DNA of 64,000 nt from assembly GCF_030518155.1 (NCBI RefSeq), contig NZ_JAULRU010000583.1, forward strand, positions 1-64,000, in the 5' to 3' direction. The stretch is from Gilvimarinus gilvus. Lineage in GTDB: Bacteria > Pseudomonadota > Gammaproteobacteria > Pseudomonadales > Cellvibrionaceae. Within the stretch, counting starts at the first letter, position 1, and the number at the start of each line of letters is the position of its first letter. Below are positions 1 through 9,290 of this stretch, piece after piece. The notes under the pieces were generated by a model. It saw only the letters and a program-made list of their open reading frames with translations. It had not been told where the DNA came from and did not search any database. A program made the position numbers and the translations under genes.

Positions 1-1
1 G

Positions 2-357
2 ACGGGCACGATCACCGATGCGAGCAGCCTCAGTGTTGACAGTGTGAGCAGTGACAGCCAGGCGGAAGGCAACACGCTGACGCACACGGTGACGCTGAGC
101 GGATCGAGCGTGAACGCCGAAACCTTCGCGTTCAGCATTGCGGGCAGCGGCACGAACCCGGCGACTTCGGGCACGGACTTCAATGGCACGCTGACGTTCA
201 GTGCGGGCGTGACCGACAATGGCAATGGCACGATCACTGTCGATGCGGGCGTGAGCTCGTTTACGGTGACGGTGGCGAGCACCGAAGACAGCGACGTTGA
301 GAATGATGAAACCTACACGCTGACAGTAGACGGTGAGGCCGCGACCGGCACGATCAC
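2..357 (+). repeat. Last copy of a 342-bp (114-aa) adhesin repeat unit
   Basis: The string ggcacgatcac recurs at 5-15 and 347-357, in frame and 342 bp apart. It encodes GTITDA at the start and GTITDD at the end of the unit. This fits the last full unit of a tandem array extending upstream out of the window. Base and codon use here is clearly more G+C-rich (GCG, GGC, ACG, CTG favoured) than in the coding sequence after about 370, which uses many A/T-ending codons. Only one unit is visible, so the copy number cannot be given. Confidence 0.6.
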
Positions 358-3300
358 GGATGACGATACAGTGCCAGAATTTCTTTCTGGTTCGGATGTG
401 TCAGGTAGTGCGCCTAACGTTGATAGTTACGATTTTGCCAGCTTGCCTGAAGGAAGTACTGCTGGAACAACGGTGGGAACAGTTGTGGCCGAAGACTTAG
501 ATGGCGGCACTCTTAGTTATCGCTTCAGTAATGGCACGCAAACCGATGGCGTATTTACAATTAATGCATCGAGCGGTGAAATCACATTAAATCAAGATAT
601 TGATGATCCGGATCTAGGTGAATTTAATCTAAATGTTGTTGTATCTGACGATGGGTTTGTAACAATCGGTGATACGGCGAGCGTTGCTATTAATTTAGTG
701 AATAGCAATGACGACCCCGACGCAGTAGACGATGACCTAACAACCGCTGAAGATACCCCCATTACATTGACGGCTGCTGATATTGTCGAAACTAACGATA
801 CAGACCTCGATGGCGATAATTTGGTCATTATCGGTGTTAGTAATCCTGTTAATGGCACCGTCGTACTCAACAATGGCATTGTTACTTTCACTCCAACCGA
901 AAACTTTGTAGGTGATGCAACCTTCGAGTACACAATCAGTGATAATAATGGTGGCACTGACTCTGCCACTGTAACTATTGCAGTTACGCCCGTGAACGAT
1001 GCCCCAACAACGACTAACGGTTCAGTAGAAACCGATGAAGATGTTCCCTATGTTTTCTCGCTATCTGACTTCTCATTTGATGATGTCGATGATGGTGACT
1101 CTATCGCGTCAGTGACAATTGAGACGGTTCCAGGTGAAGGTGTTCTTCAATTTTTCGATGGCAGTAATTGGGCTGCGGTAAGTGCAGGGCAAGTTGTTTC
1201 GCAATCGGATATTGCAGACGATAACTTACGTTATGAACCACTCGCTGATGCTCCCACCGGGGCGGATAGCGGTACAGGCAATGGAAGTTTTACTTACAGT
1301 GTTTCTGACGGTTCGGAAAGCAGTAACATTGCTACCATGACTGTTTCTGTTAATGCTGTAGCTGACGATCCAAACTTGACCTTGGCCGATGCAGGTATTG
1401 ACGTTTCCAATGAGGCGAATTTCGACTTGCCAACGGGCAATGGTCTTGTATTAGATCGTTTTAACAATGTACCAACTGTTGACACGACCATAGCGGCAGA
1501 CGCTGATGTGCTGGAAAGTGCATTGAGCGGACTTACGCCTGATTCGACTCAAGTAGTGAGCGAGCTGGGCGATGGAACAACCAGTGGTGATTCAGAAAAT
1601 ATTCCCCTTGATGGGGCGGTGCGCTTAACCGGGTTGATTTATCTCGAGCCAGGTGACTATGAAGTGGAAGGCTACCAAGACGATACATTGCACATTGAAA
1701 TTGGTGGCAACATACTGTGGTCTGCGGGGTATAACACTTGGGGTAGTTACACTAGCGATACGCTTACGGTTACCGAGTCTGGCTACTACACTTTCGAACT
1801 TTACGCCTACAACGGTGCAAATTCGGAAGAAGGTTGGGTAAGCGCGTTGATTGCTACCGATGGTGGCAGCGCACAAACTCTGGATAATTATTCATTGTTT
1901 ACCGATATTCAAGCGGTTACCGATGCCGGCGGTCAGTATTCTACGTATAGCGATAATGGTGGTGATGGCGGTTACTACCCAGTGCGTTTGAACGAAGGCT
2001 TGGAAGATACGCCAATACAGTTGCAAGACATTAGTGCATCTTTGAATGATTTGGATGGCTCTGAGTCTCTGGCTGTGGTGATCTCTCAAATTCCTGCCGG
2101 CTCAGTGTTGTCCGATGGTTCAAATGACTTTACTGCAACATCGGGCGCAACCAGTGTCGATGTTACCGGTTGGGATTTAACCTCTCTGACGATAACTGCG
2201 CCTTCCGGTTACTTTGGCAGTTTTGACCTTACTGTCTCTGCAATTGCAACCGAAAGCTCCAACGGTGACCAGGCGACTGTTGATGAGGATTTCACTGTCG
2301 TAGTATTGCCAGCACCGGATGTTTTGGTGCCTGATGCTGAGGACGATACTTATACCGTTGCCGAAGACGATGTGTTAACTGGTAATGTCAGTACAAACGA
2401 CACTCAGAGTGTTGATGCCCCTAATGTATACACTGTAGAAGCAGGCGACGGCCCAGCGAACGGTGTAGTAACAATGAATACTGATGGTACCTTTACCTAT
2501 ACGCCCAATTCGGACTTTAATGGCAGTGATAGTTTCATCTACACCGTAACAGATAGTAATGGCGATTCAGACACAGCAACGGCCGGTATTACTGTAACGC
2601 CTACCAGTCCTGCTATTGATGCGGTAGATGATTCCGTTATTATAAATGGTGGCTCGAGCTTTACAGGAAGTGTCGCTGGTAATGATCTGCTCGGGGAAAC
2701 CCCTTCCAACTTTACGATAGCTACCAATGTTTCAAGCGGAACCTTGGTGCTGAATAATGACGGCAGTTATACCTATACACCCACTACAAACTTTAGTGGA
2801 TCGGACAGCTTTACCTACACAATTGTCGATGCCGACGGTCAAAACGATACAGCCACGGTAAACATAACTGTCGTTGAATTGAATGATAATGCGGGAACCG
2901 TGTTCGAAGAGGCATTGCCGAGCGGAAGTAATAGTGCAAGCAACGCAGAAGTTACCAGCGGTAACTTGTTAAGTGATGATCAATCACTGCCGAGCAATCT
3001 GAGCCTTGCTGTCAGCATTCCCGCCGGTTCGGTTGACAATAGCGTTGCCGGGCAAAGCACCATTACGACCGCTGAAGGAAATGTGCTGGTTGTCAATACA
3101 GACAATACGTCAGCAGGGTTTGGCGATTACACTTACACATTGGTTAATCAACTGAACCACTTGTTAGCAGAGAACGACTTTGCTTCGGGAACGGATGGCT
3201 GGACTGGCTCTGGAGTATCGAACAATACTGGAAGTTTACAAATAGATAGGGATTCCATCGCCACCCAAACGTTTAACTTTGACGATACGCTTGGTGGTCA

Positions 3301-5770
3301 GCAAGTTACCTTGAGCTTTACGTTAAATGTGAGTGGCGGTTGGGATACGTCGGGCGGATCACAAGATTACTTTAGTGTTTCTGATAACAGCGGAGTGATC
3401 TATTCAGCTTCTCCGGCAGATGGCAGTACGTCTATTGTATCTGTGCCCGTTACGTTAGATGCGAATGGCGATGTTACTTTGCAGTTGAATGTTAATACAA
3501 CGGCAGACGCTGAAGTTGCGACTATCGATGATCTTACAATTATGGCTCCGCAATTGACTGATACCTTTACTTATACCTTGACGGATGGTACAGGATACTC
3601 GGGAAGTGCAAACCTGAATGTGGCCGTTGTGGACGATTTGGGGGATACACCAAGAGACTATGACGAGTCAATAGAGATTAATGAGAATCAAGATATCGGT
3701 GTTGGATTATTCAATCTATTGGATAATGCATCGCCGGAAAGTGGTGCGACAGTTAGTTCGGTGAATGGAATTAGTATCGTTAGCGGCGGCCAGAATATTA
3801 CCAATCAATTCGTCATTATCGAAAATGCCACTGCGTCTGAACCCGGGAATTATCAATTGGCGCATATCGACGGTTATCGCGTTGGGGATTTGATTGTGAA
3901 TTCCGATGGTAGCGTGAGTTTTACCAATACCAGCGAGCATGTATTTGACTTTTTGGCCGCAGGTGAGAGCGCGACAATCAATATCGACTATACCGTTGCG
4001 GTCAATGGTACTGATCTGGATGAATCGTCAAACGCTCAAATTGAAATATCCGGTGTCAACGATGCCCCTGTCGCTGTCGACGACAGTGGCTTAGTCGAGG
4101 GAGCCTTTTCGTCGCAGTTCTGGATATATGAGGAAGGTGCAGGGAATCCGAACCTTGAAACCATCGCTCAGGTATTTAACTACGCCAATAACAATACCCC
4201 AGATGCGGTGTTTACCACTACAGAGTTGAATTACGGCGAAGCTGGTGGTGACTTGGGTGCTAACGGCAACTTAGCAAGCTGGATTGGCGATGATGCTGAC
4301 TCTCTGGTATGGCAGACGGCTTCAGGTACACAAGAGCGAACGGCTGAAGACTCTATTGTCCGATTTAATGGTGTGTTTAATGTTACAACTTCCGGAGTAC
4401 ACACGTTTAATGTTACCCACGATGACGGATTTATTATCCTAGTTGACGGTGAAGCGGTCATGCTGGCGGACTTTATTACGCCTCCTTCAGAAAGGTCGGC
4501 AACGGTGACTTTGAGTGCCGGTACTCACAACGTAGAAATTTACTATTGGGATCAGGGCGGCCAGTACGTGTTTGATGCTGAGCTTGATGATCCCTCGGGC
4601 AATAATATTTGGGTGCCGGGTAATATTGCGTATACTGCCGGTGGTATTGAAGCTACTCAGAATACCGACGTTACTGTCAATGTATTGGCCAACGATTGGG
4701 ACATTGATGGCTCCAATACATTGTCCGTACAGTCGGTTGGTACTCCTGGCAATGGTTCAGCTGTTGATAATGGGAATGGTACTATCACGTACACGCCTGC
4801 CGAGAACTTTGTAGGTTTGGATAGTTTCCAGTACACGATAGTCGATAGTAATGGTGCTACCTCCAGCGCCACGGTCACGATTGATGTCCAAGCTCTGGAT
4901 GTATTGCCGGTACTTGACCTCGATGGCAATGACAGTACGGCTACCGGTAACGATTTCGAAACCAGTGTGTTGCCTGGTGAATCAACGGCAGTTGCTGATA
5001 CTGATTTGTTGTTAAGCAATGAGTCTGAGCTGCAGGGTGCTATATTTACTCTGACAAATCCCGCAGACGGCGACTCTTTGTCTATTGATGCATCGGTATT
5101 GGTGGGTACCAACATTACAGTGACAGAATTTGCGGCTGACGGCACGTTTGTTTTGTCCGGTAATGCCAGCGTGGCTGATTATCAAGCTGCTATTTCTCAG
5201 GTGGTTTACAACGCTGGAGATGGCACCGATTCTTCTGATCGCGTTATTGAAATAACAGTAGAGGATGCCAGTGGTACCAGCAATACGGCCTCTGCGACGG
5301 TTAATTACTCCTCTGCTCCTGCGGCGGCGCCGGCAAGTGCATTTGCTGCGTCAACAGATAATGTGGTTGAAGGAACCTCAGGTGATGATGTGCTAGAGGC
5401 TACCGCTGCCACAGATACCTTAAGTGGTCTGGCCGGTGCCGATACTTTTGCCTGGTCTCTGGGGGATGAGGGCACCGCTGGCACTCCGGCATCGGATACC
5501 GTCAGTGACTTCAACCTGTCTGAAGGCGATGTGTTAGCTCTGGGTGATTTGCTACAGGGTGAAAATAGCGGCAATTTGACAGAGTACCTGCACTTCGAAA
5601 CAACAACAGATGCTACTATTGTTCATATCAGCAGTACCGGAAGCTTTGATGGCAGTAACTACACCAGCGCTACGGATCAAACGATCACCCTTGAGGGAGT
5701 TAGCTTGAGTGGCAGTGATACGGAGATCATCAATCAGCTGCTTACCGGTAATCACCTAGATGTGGAATAG
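2..5770 (+). CDS. Giant type I secreted adhesin, C-terminal part (5' truncated by window)
   Basis: The reading frame is open to the window edge (first full codon at 2), so the real start lies upstream and the GTG at 44 is not a start. About 1,920 residues are visible. The order is: one last copy of a 114-residue beta-sandwich repeat (to about 357), a cadherin-like module (about 376-700), several VCBS/Big_9-type modules recognisable by the theme AEDTPIT...FxYTxxDxxGxxDxATVTI, two PA14-like or carbohydrate-binding-like modules (about 1590-1860 and 4100-4600), and a jelly-roll-like stretch (about 3165-3550). The C-terminal about 130 residues begin with degenerate RTX-like GTSGDDVLEA and GLAGADTF and look like the VCA0849-type (T1SS-143) secretion target domain. 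The family is exported by a LapEBC-type T1SS and anchored by an N-terminal retention module, which is outside the window. Neighbouring lapD and lapG support a LapA-like role in surface attachment. The exact ligand is unknown. Confidence 0.9.
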   Translation, partial: TGTITDASSLSVDSVSSDSQAEGNTLTHTVTLSGSSVNAETFAFSIAGSGTNPATSGTDFNGTLTFSAGVTDNGNGTITVDAGVSSFTVTVASTEDSDVENDETYTLTVDGEAATGTITDDDTVPEFLSGSDVSGSAPNVDSYDFASLPEGSTAGTTVGTVVAEDLDGGTLSYRFSNGTQTDGVFTINASSGEITLNQDIDDPDLGEFNLNVVVSDDGFVTIGDTASVAINLVNSNDDPDAVDDDLTTAEDTPITLTAADIVETNDTDLDGDNLVIIGVSNPVNGTVVLNNGIVTFTPTENFVGDATFEYTISDNNGGTDSATVTIAVTPVNDAPTTTNGSVETDEDVPYVFSLSDFSFDDVDDGDSIASVTIETVPGEGVLQFFDGSNWAAVSAGQVVSQSDIADDNLRYEPLADAPTGADSGTGNGSFTYSVSDGSESSNIATMTVSVNAVADDPNLTLADAGIDVSNEANFDLPTGNGLVLDRFNNVPTVDTTIAADADVLESALSGLTPDSTQVVSELGDGTTSGDSENIPLDGAVRLTGLIYLEPGDYEVEGYQDDTLHIEIGGNILWSAGYNTWGSYTSDTLTVTESGYYTFELYAYNGANSEEGWVSALIATDGGSAQTLDNYSLFTDIQAVTDAGGQYSTYSDNGGDGGYYPVRLNEGLEDTPIQLQDISASLNDLDGSESLAVVISQIPAGSVLSDGSNDFTATSGATSVDVTGWDLTSLTITAPSGYFGSFDLTVSAIATESSNGDQATVDEDFTVVVLPAPDVLVPDAEDDTYTVAEDDVLTGNVSTNDTQSVDAPNVYTVEAGDGPANGVVTMNTDGTFTYTPNSDFNGSDSFIYTVTDSNGDSDTATAGITVTPTSPAIDAVDDSVIINGGSSFTGSVAGNDLLGETPSNFTIATNVSSGTLVLNNDGSYTYTPTTNFSGSDSFTYTIVDADGQNDTATVNITVVELNDNAGTVFEEALPSGSNSASNAEVTSGNLLSDDQSLPSNLSLAVSIPAGSVDNSVAGQSTITTAEGNVLVVNTDNTSAGFGDYTYTLVNQLNHLLAENDFASGTDGWTGSGVSNNTGSLQIDRDSIATQTFNFDDTLGGQQVTLSFTLNVSGGWDTSGGSQDYFSVSDNSGVIYSASPADGSTSIVSVPVTLDANGDVTLQLNVNTTADAEVATIDDLTIMAPQLTDTFTYTLTDGTGYSGSANLNVAVVDDLGDTPRDYDESIEINENQDIGVGLFNLLDNASPESGATVSSVNGISIVSGGQNITNQFVIIENATASEPGNYQLAHIDGYRVGDLIVNSDGSVSFTNTSEHVFDFLAAGESATINIDYTVAVNGTDLDESSNAQIEISGVNDAPVAVDDSGLVEGAFSSQFWIYEEGAGNPNLETIAQVFNYANNNTPDAVFTTTELNYGEAGGDLGANGNLASWIGDDADSLVWQTASGTQERTAEDSIVRFNGVFNVTTSGVHTFNVTHDDGFIILVDGEAVMLADFITPPSERSATVTLSAGTHNVEIYYWDQGGQYVFDAELDDPSGNNIWVPGNIAYTAGGIEATQNTDVTVNVLANDWDIDGSNTLSVQSVGTPGNGSAVDNGNGTITYTPAENFVGLDSFQYTIVDSNGATSSATVTIDVQALDVLPVLDLDGNDSTATGNDFETSVLPGESTAVADTDLLLSNESELQGAIFTLTNPADGDSLSIDASVLVGTNITVTEFAADGTFVLSGNASVADYQAAISQVVYNAGDGTDSSDRVIEITVEDASGTSNTASATVNYSSAPAAAPASAFAASTDNVVEGTSGDDVLEATAATDTLSGLAGADTFAWSLGDEGTAGTPASDTVSDFNLSEGDVLALGDLLQGENSGNLTEYLHFETTTDATIVHISSTGSFDGSNYTSATDQTITLEGVSLSGSDTEIINQLLTGNHLDVE

Positions 5771-5779
5771 TAGACGCAT

Positions 5780-6109
5780 ATGTTTGTAAGGCGGGATTTC
5801 AGTGGCGCTATTTGTGCCATTAGCAAAACCGAGTCGGTCGACTGTTTTGAAGCGGTCGGTTCCGACTCGGCGGAACTTTTGGCCTTTTTGCGTGAGTTTC
5901 AGCCGGAGGTGGAGCAGTCTCTGGCCGAATCCGACTTGCAAATGGCGCGGGTCATGGAGGATGTGGTTAATGTGCTGATCGATAAATCGGTGATTTGCTT
6001 CACCGATTTGCCTGAGGCGGCGCAAAGTAAATTAATGCACCGTAAAGAAATGCGCGGGCACTTTCAGGCCATTTCTTTGTTGGATGATGACGACGATATA
6101 AAATTCTGA
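5780..6109 (+). CDS. Small conserved protein (often misnamed tryptophan synthase beta subunit-like)
   Basis: A 109-residue cytosolic protein starting 9 nt after the adhesin stop, so probably co-transcribed with it. The central block VLIDKSVICFTDLPEAAQ followed by K and a basic stretch, and the acidic tail DDDDDIKF, resemble small proteins common in Pseudomonas and relatives. Databases often label these tryptophan synthase subunit beta, though they bear no real relation to TrpB and lack a PLP-lysine motif. No catalytic motif, signal peptide or membrane segment is visible. The function is unknown; the ICFTDLPEAAQ block is the recognisable part. Confidence 0.8.
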   Translation: MFVRRDFSGAICAISKTESVDCFEAVGSDSAELLAFLREFQPEVEQSLAESDLQMARVMEDVVNVLIDKSVICFTDLPEAAQSKLMHRKEMRGHFQAISLLDDDDDIKF

Positions 6110-6186
6110 TCTCAAATTAAAAACCAAAGCCCGTGTTTGCCAGAACACTGAACACGTGTTTTTGGGTTGTCACTGTTTTACATAAG

Positions 6187-8097
6187 CTAGTCGACACCTG
6201 GGCCGGTTACGACGTCAATATCCAGCTCGCCCAGCGTCTCTATTTGGGCCGTGTTGGTTACGCCCTCTGCGATCATAACCATACCCAGTGAATGTCCTAT
6301 GCTACTCAAGCTTTTAATAAACGCATGGTTGATCGAGTTTGTTTCGGCGTCTCGTACAATGGCGCTGTCTAATTTCAAATAGTCCAGGCCAATGCCTTCC
6401 AGCTCTTTAATTTGGGTAAATTCTAAACCGACGTGTTCTAAACCAACCTTGCAGCCACGCTCCCGTAGCTCCCGGCTCAACTCTTTTAATAAAGGCATTT
6501 GTCGAACTGCACAACTTTCCGGAAATTCTATGTGCAACATGGCGACTTGAATCGGATTTTGCTGTGCAAGTCCAATGATCTGCGCTCTAAATGTAGGGCT
6601 AAGTAGTGCATTTTCGGAAACGTTAATAGCCGTTACCTCTTGATTTTGACGTATCTGTGCGACCGCTGCACGCGCCACCTGCCAATCTATTTCTTCGAGT
6701 ATGCCAAGCCGCTTGGCCCAGCCAACAAAGTAACCGGCGGTTTGCCAGCTGCCATCTAGTTGCAAGCGTACCGGGCGTTCCCAGTGAAAAATTTCACCAG
6801 CTATGCTGCGCACTGCAAATCGTCCGAGTTCAACCCCAGGGTTGGCCAGCGCTTTGGTAAGGCTAACGCGCCAATCGTTAAGATTGAGCTGTGCGCCGAC
6901 GCCCCTTGGCCCGTCAGCGTTATACAGCACAACAGCCCGATTGCCTTTTTGCTCGGCATTGGCAAGCAGGCCGTCGAGACGTGAGAGTAATTGACCGCGA
7001 CTTTCCTGGTGAATATGTGTGCAAGCAATAGCCAGCCCTATTTTTACCTCTTCGCTCTCATATCGGGTTATGCATTGATACAGCGCTTTGGAAAGGTCTT
7101 CACTGGTATTTTTAATGGAAGCCGGCTCAAAACTAACAAAGGCAAAGTCGGTCCCGTTGAGCCTGCCGGCATAATGAGGCGAGTCTTCCATTTTGTGATA
7201 TAACAAATTTGCTATATCGACGATGAGTGCGTCAACCTGGTCGCGGCCCAACTTTTGGTTGAGCGATATTAAATCCATTAAGCGTAGCAGATAAACAACG
7301 GCATTCTTTTCACTGTCCTCACGGGTTAGTGTGCTATCCAGTAAGTTAAGAAAATGTTCCCGGTTAGGCAGTTTAGTAAGTTCGTCTTGTTGAGATTCTT
7401 GTCGCAGTTTTTCCAGCTTTTCCGTTTCTTTTTCTAACATGGCCTTAACGCTGGAGGAGAGCGTGTTCATCGCTCGCACTAACCGGCGAAACTCTCGTGT
7501 ACGAGGCTCTTTTGACATGACAAAGCGGCGCTGGCCAATCGATTCGGCCTGATTCACCACGTAACCCAGAGGCCGTGTGATCAGTTTGAGAATAACGGTG
7601 CCAATACCACCAAATACAATTGCGGCAAATAATAGCCACTGCAGAAGTTTTTTACTGGATTGCCATAATTCTTCTTTGGCGTAACGCGAATGACTAATGA
7701 CTTCGATGGTCGCGAACTGTTGCCAGCCATCTTGTATTTGCGCATGCCCGGGTGACACCTCTATGTTCAGTAGCTGGTCAAACCATTGGGGTATAGGGCT
7801 TTTTATATCCCCTTGGTATTCACGTTCAACCAATAGGTCGCCGTTCGGGTCAATCAGCCGAATACTTTGATAGTGGCCTGAGTCGAACTGAGCAGCCACT
7901 AACAGCTCGAGCGTCACCAGATCTTTATCCATTTGCGTAATTGACAGCGCGAGTGAGGTCGCGTTATCAATGTTTTTCAACTGCAGCTGTTGCTCTAGAT
8001 ACTGCTTGGCCGCGAAGGTGGTAATAAAAAAACTACCGGTCAACGCGAGAATAAGAATCAGGCATATACCTATCCATAATTGTTTTATCAGTGACAT
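6187..8097 (-). CDS. lapD: LapD-like c-di-GMP receptor (degenerate GGDEF/EAL, inner membrane)
   Basis: A 636-residue inside-out signalling receptor. TM1 is at about 8-30, a periplasmic LapD/MoxY-type sensor at about 31-150, TM2 at about 151-172, HAMP at about 173-225, a GGDEF-like domain at about 235-395 and an EAL-like domain to the end. The GGDEF site reads NGTDF (about 314-318) and the EAL signature is replaced by ELGRF (about 423-427). Both enzymatic activities are therefore probably lost, as in LapD, which only binds c-di-GMP. In that family, c-di-GMP binding by the EAL domain makes the periplasmic domain sequester the protease LapG, so the adhesin stays on the cell. It follows lapG by 40 bp on the same strand and faces the adhesin gene, which supports the assignment. 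Confidence 0.88.
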   Translation of the reverse strand: MSLIKQLWIGICLILILALTGSFFITTFAAKQYLEQQLQLKNIDNATSLALSITQMDKDLVTLELLVAAQFDSGHYQSIRLIDPNGDLLVEREYQGDIKSPIPQWFDQLLNIEVSPGHAQIQDGWQQFATIEVISHSRYAKEELWQSSKKLLQWLLFAAIVFGGIGTVILKLITRPLGYVVNQAESIGQRRFVMSKEPRTREFRRLVRAMNTLSSSVKAMLEKETEKLEKLRQESQQDELTKLPNREHFLNLLDSTLTREDSEKNAVVYLLRLMDLISLNQKLGRDQVDALIVDIANLLYHKMEDSPHYAGRLNGTDFAFVSFEPASIKNTSEDLSKALYQCITRYESEEVKIGLAIACTHIHQESRGQLLSRLDGLLANAEQKGNRAVVLYNADGPRGVGAQLNLNDWRVSLTKALANPGVELGRFAVRSIAGEIFHWERPVRLQLDGSWQTAGYFVGWAKRLGILEEIDWQVARAAVAQIRQNQEVTAINVSENALLSPTFRAQIIGLAQQNPIQVAMLHIEFPESCAVRQMPLLKELSRELRERGCKVGLEHVGLEFTQIKELEGIGLDYLKLDSAIVRDAETNSINHAFIKSLSSIGHSLGMVMIAEGVTNTAQIETLGELDIDVVTGPGVD

Positions 8098-8137
8098 GGT
8101 GAGTGAGCTCCCACGGTTTTTCGGTTAGCCGATTGCA

Positions 8138-8884
8138 TCATTGATTGAAGCCTTCTTCTTGCATACGCTGTAACACATCGCGCCAGCGCGAGAGGCGCGC
8201 GGTCGGGTCAGTATTGGATTTTTGCCCGCCCAACCACAAACCTTCGCTATTAAAGCTAAAGACGGGGGTCAGGTCGGCTCTTTCATTGGCGGGCAGTATT
8301 TTGGGGTTGAGATTGTCGAGAATCAAAGGAATAGCGTCGGGGTTGGGAAAGTAGCCGAGTACCATATGGGCTTGTAGAATGCCGCCGGTGGTGGCCTTCA
8401 CGTATATCAGGCGCAAATCGTTGGCGGGTATTCCCATCTCAAGCAGCGAAAAATACTTTGCAATGCTGTAGTCCTCGCAATCGCCACCGCGCATTCCCAT
8501 GGTTTGCAAAGGTGTCGCCCAGTAGTCTTTTGCTTTCCACAGTAGTCGGTCGTCAGTGTAGGTCAGGCCGCGGTTAAAAAAATCGTTTACCACCGTCAAC
8601 TTTTCGGTCGTAGTGATATCGGTTTTTAGCAATAAATTGGTCCAGGCGCGCAGGTAGGCGAGCCCATCCTCACCGTAGCGGGACTTCATGGTTTGCTCTA
8701 GACGATCCGCTTGCAACGCAACGACAGTTGTAGCCAATAAAAAGAAAGCGGCGGAAATGGTAACCGAGAGGTTGCGACTCAAGACTTTGAACGTGCTGCC
8801 AGTACCCAATGGCCAACTCACCCCGGTGAGATTGGTATTAAGTAAAGAATTAGGCTGCCTATTCAAACGTGGTGTCCTGCTCAC
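8138..8884 (-). CDS. lapG: LapG-like periplasmic cysteine protease of the adhesin
   Basis: A 248-residue bacterial transglutaminase-like cysteine proteinase (BTLCP). The catalytic triad is visible as Cys136 in GGDCEDYSIAKY, His173 in QAHMVL and Asp190 in LILDN. A hydrophobic segment at about 41-58 serves as signal or anchor. The start at 8884 is GTG; the N-terminal 35 residues before the hydrophobic segment are longer than usual, so a downstream start is possible but no better ATG precedes the signal. LapG cuts the N-terminal retention module of LapA-type adhesins at a di-alanine site, releasing the adhesin when c-di-GMP falls. The substrate's N-terminus is outside this window. It is the first gene of a lapG-lapD unit. 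Confidence 0.88.
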   Translation of the reverse strand: MSRTPRLNRQPNSLLNTNLTGVSWPLGTGSTFKVLSRNLSVTISAAFFLLATTVVALQADRLEQTMKSRYGEDGLAYLRAWTNLLLKTDITTTEKLTVVNDFFNRGLTYTDDRLLWKAKDYWATPLQTMGMRGGDCEDYSIAKYFSLLEMGIPANDLRLIYVKATTGGILQAHMVLGYFPNPDAIPLILDNLNPKILPANERADLTPVFSFNSEGLWLGGQKSNTDPTARLSRWRDVLQRMQEEGFNQ

Positions 8885-9018
8885 TGCATGTCATACCCCA
8901 GTATAGCAGGATGAGCCATGAGTTGAGTTGACTGTGCAGACCAGATTATTGCGAAAATAAGGTTGCGAGGTCACCCAGAAGTTGGCCCTTGGGTGGGGAG
9001 AGCTCTAGCCCGTTTTTG

Positions 9019-9231
9019 TTAGTGCAGAGTGCGTCGGGGCTTTGCGGGCGGTGCCGTATCTATAGATTTAGCGCTAGCTGGGGCAGGGCGGTCAGTTGCC
9101 GCCTCTTGAATTTGCATCAACTGACGTTTGAGGCGAGATACAACGCGCCCCATAATCTCAGTGGTCTGTTCAAGCTGATCCAGGGTAAACAAAAGCTCTT
9201 CCGGATCGACCTTATTGATGTTATTCCCCAT
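9019..9231 (-). CDS. Small hypothetical protein downstream of nrdB
   Basis: A 70-residue protein with an amphipathic, probably coiled N-terminal half (ELLFTLDQLEQTTEIM, then VVSRLKRQLMQIQE) and a Pro/Ala-rich basic tail. The ATG at 9231 is preceded by AAGGGG at a suitable distance. It lies 59 bp after the nrdB stop on the same strand. I do not recognise a family. There are no cysteines, no signal and no membrane segment. It is plausibly a real small gene because of the ribosome binding site and heptad-like pattern. Confidence 0.55.
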   Translation of the reverse strand: MGNNINKVDPEELLFTLDQLEQTTEIMGRVVSRLKRQLMQIQEAATDRPAPASAKSIDTAPPAKPRRTLH

Positions 9232-9290
9232 GAGTTTTACCCCTTGTGACTAAACGAGGCCTGATTGTAAACAAGCCCCGTAGTCGCAGT

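Noticed and set aside
592-969. 125-codon frame on the minus strand inside the adhesin gene
   Set aside because: Antisense to a clear beta-repeat coding sequence, with no ribosome binding site; the Ser/Thr/Val-rich composition mirrors the adhesin repeats.
6133-6170. Hairpin words (GTGTT/AACAC, palindrome AACACGTGTT) between the small gene and lapD, considered as a terminator
   Set aside because: The stem is short and the arms are imperfect with no clean T-run; not strong enough to call.
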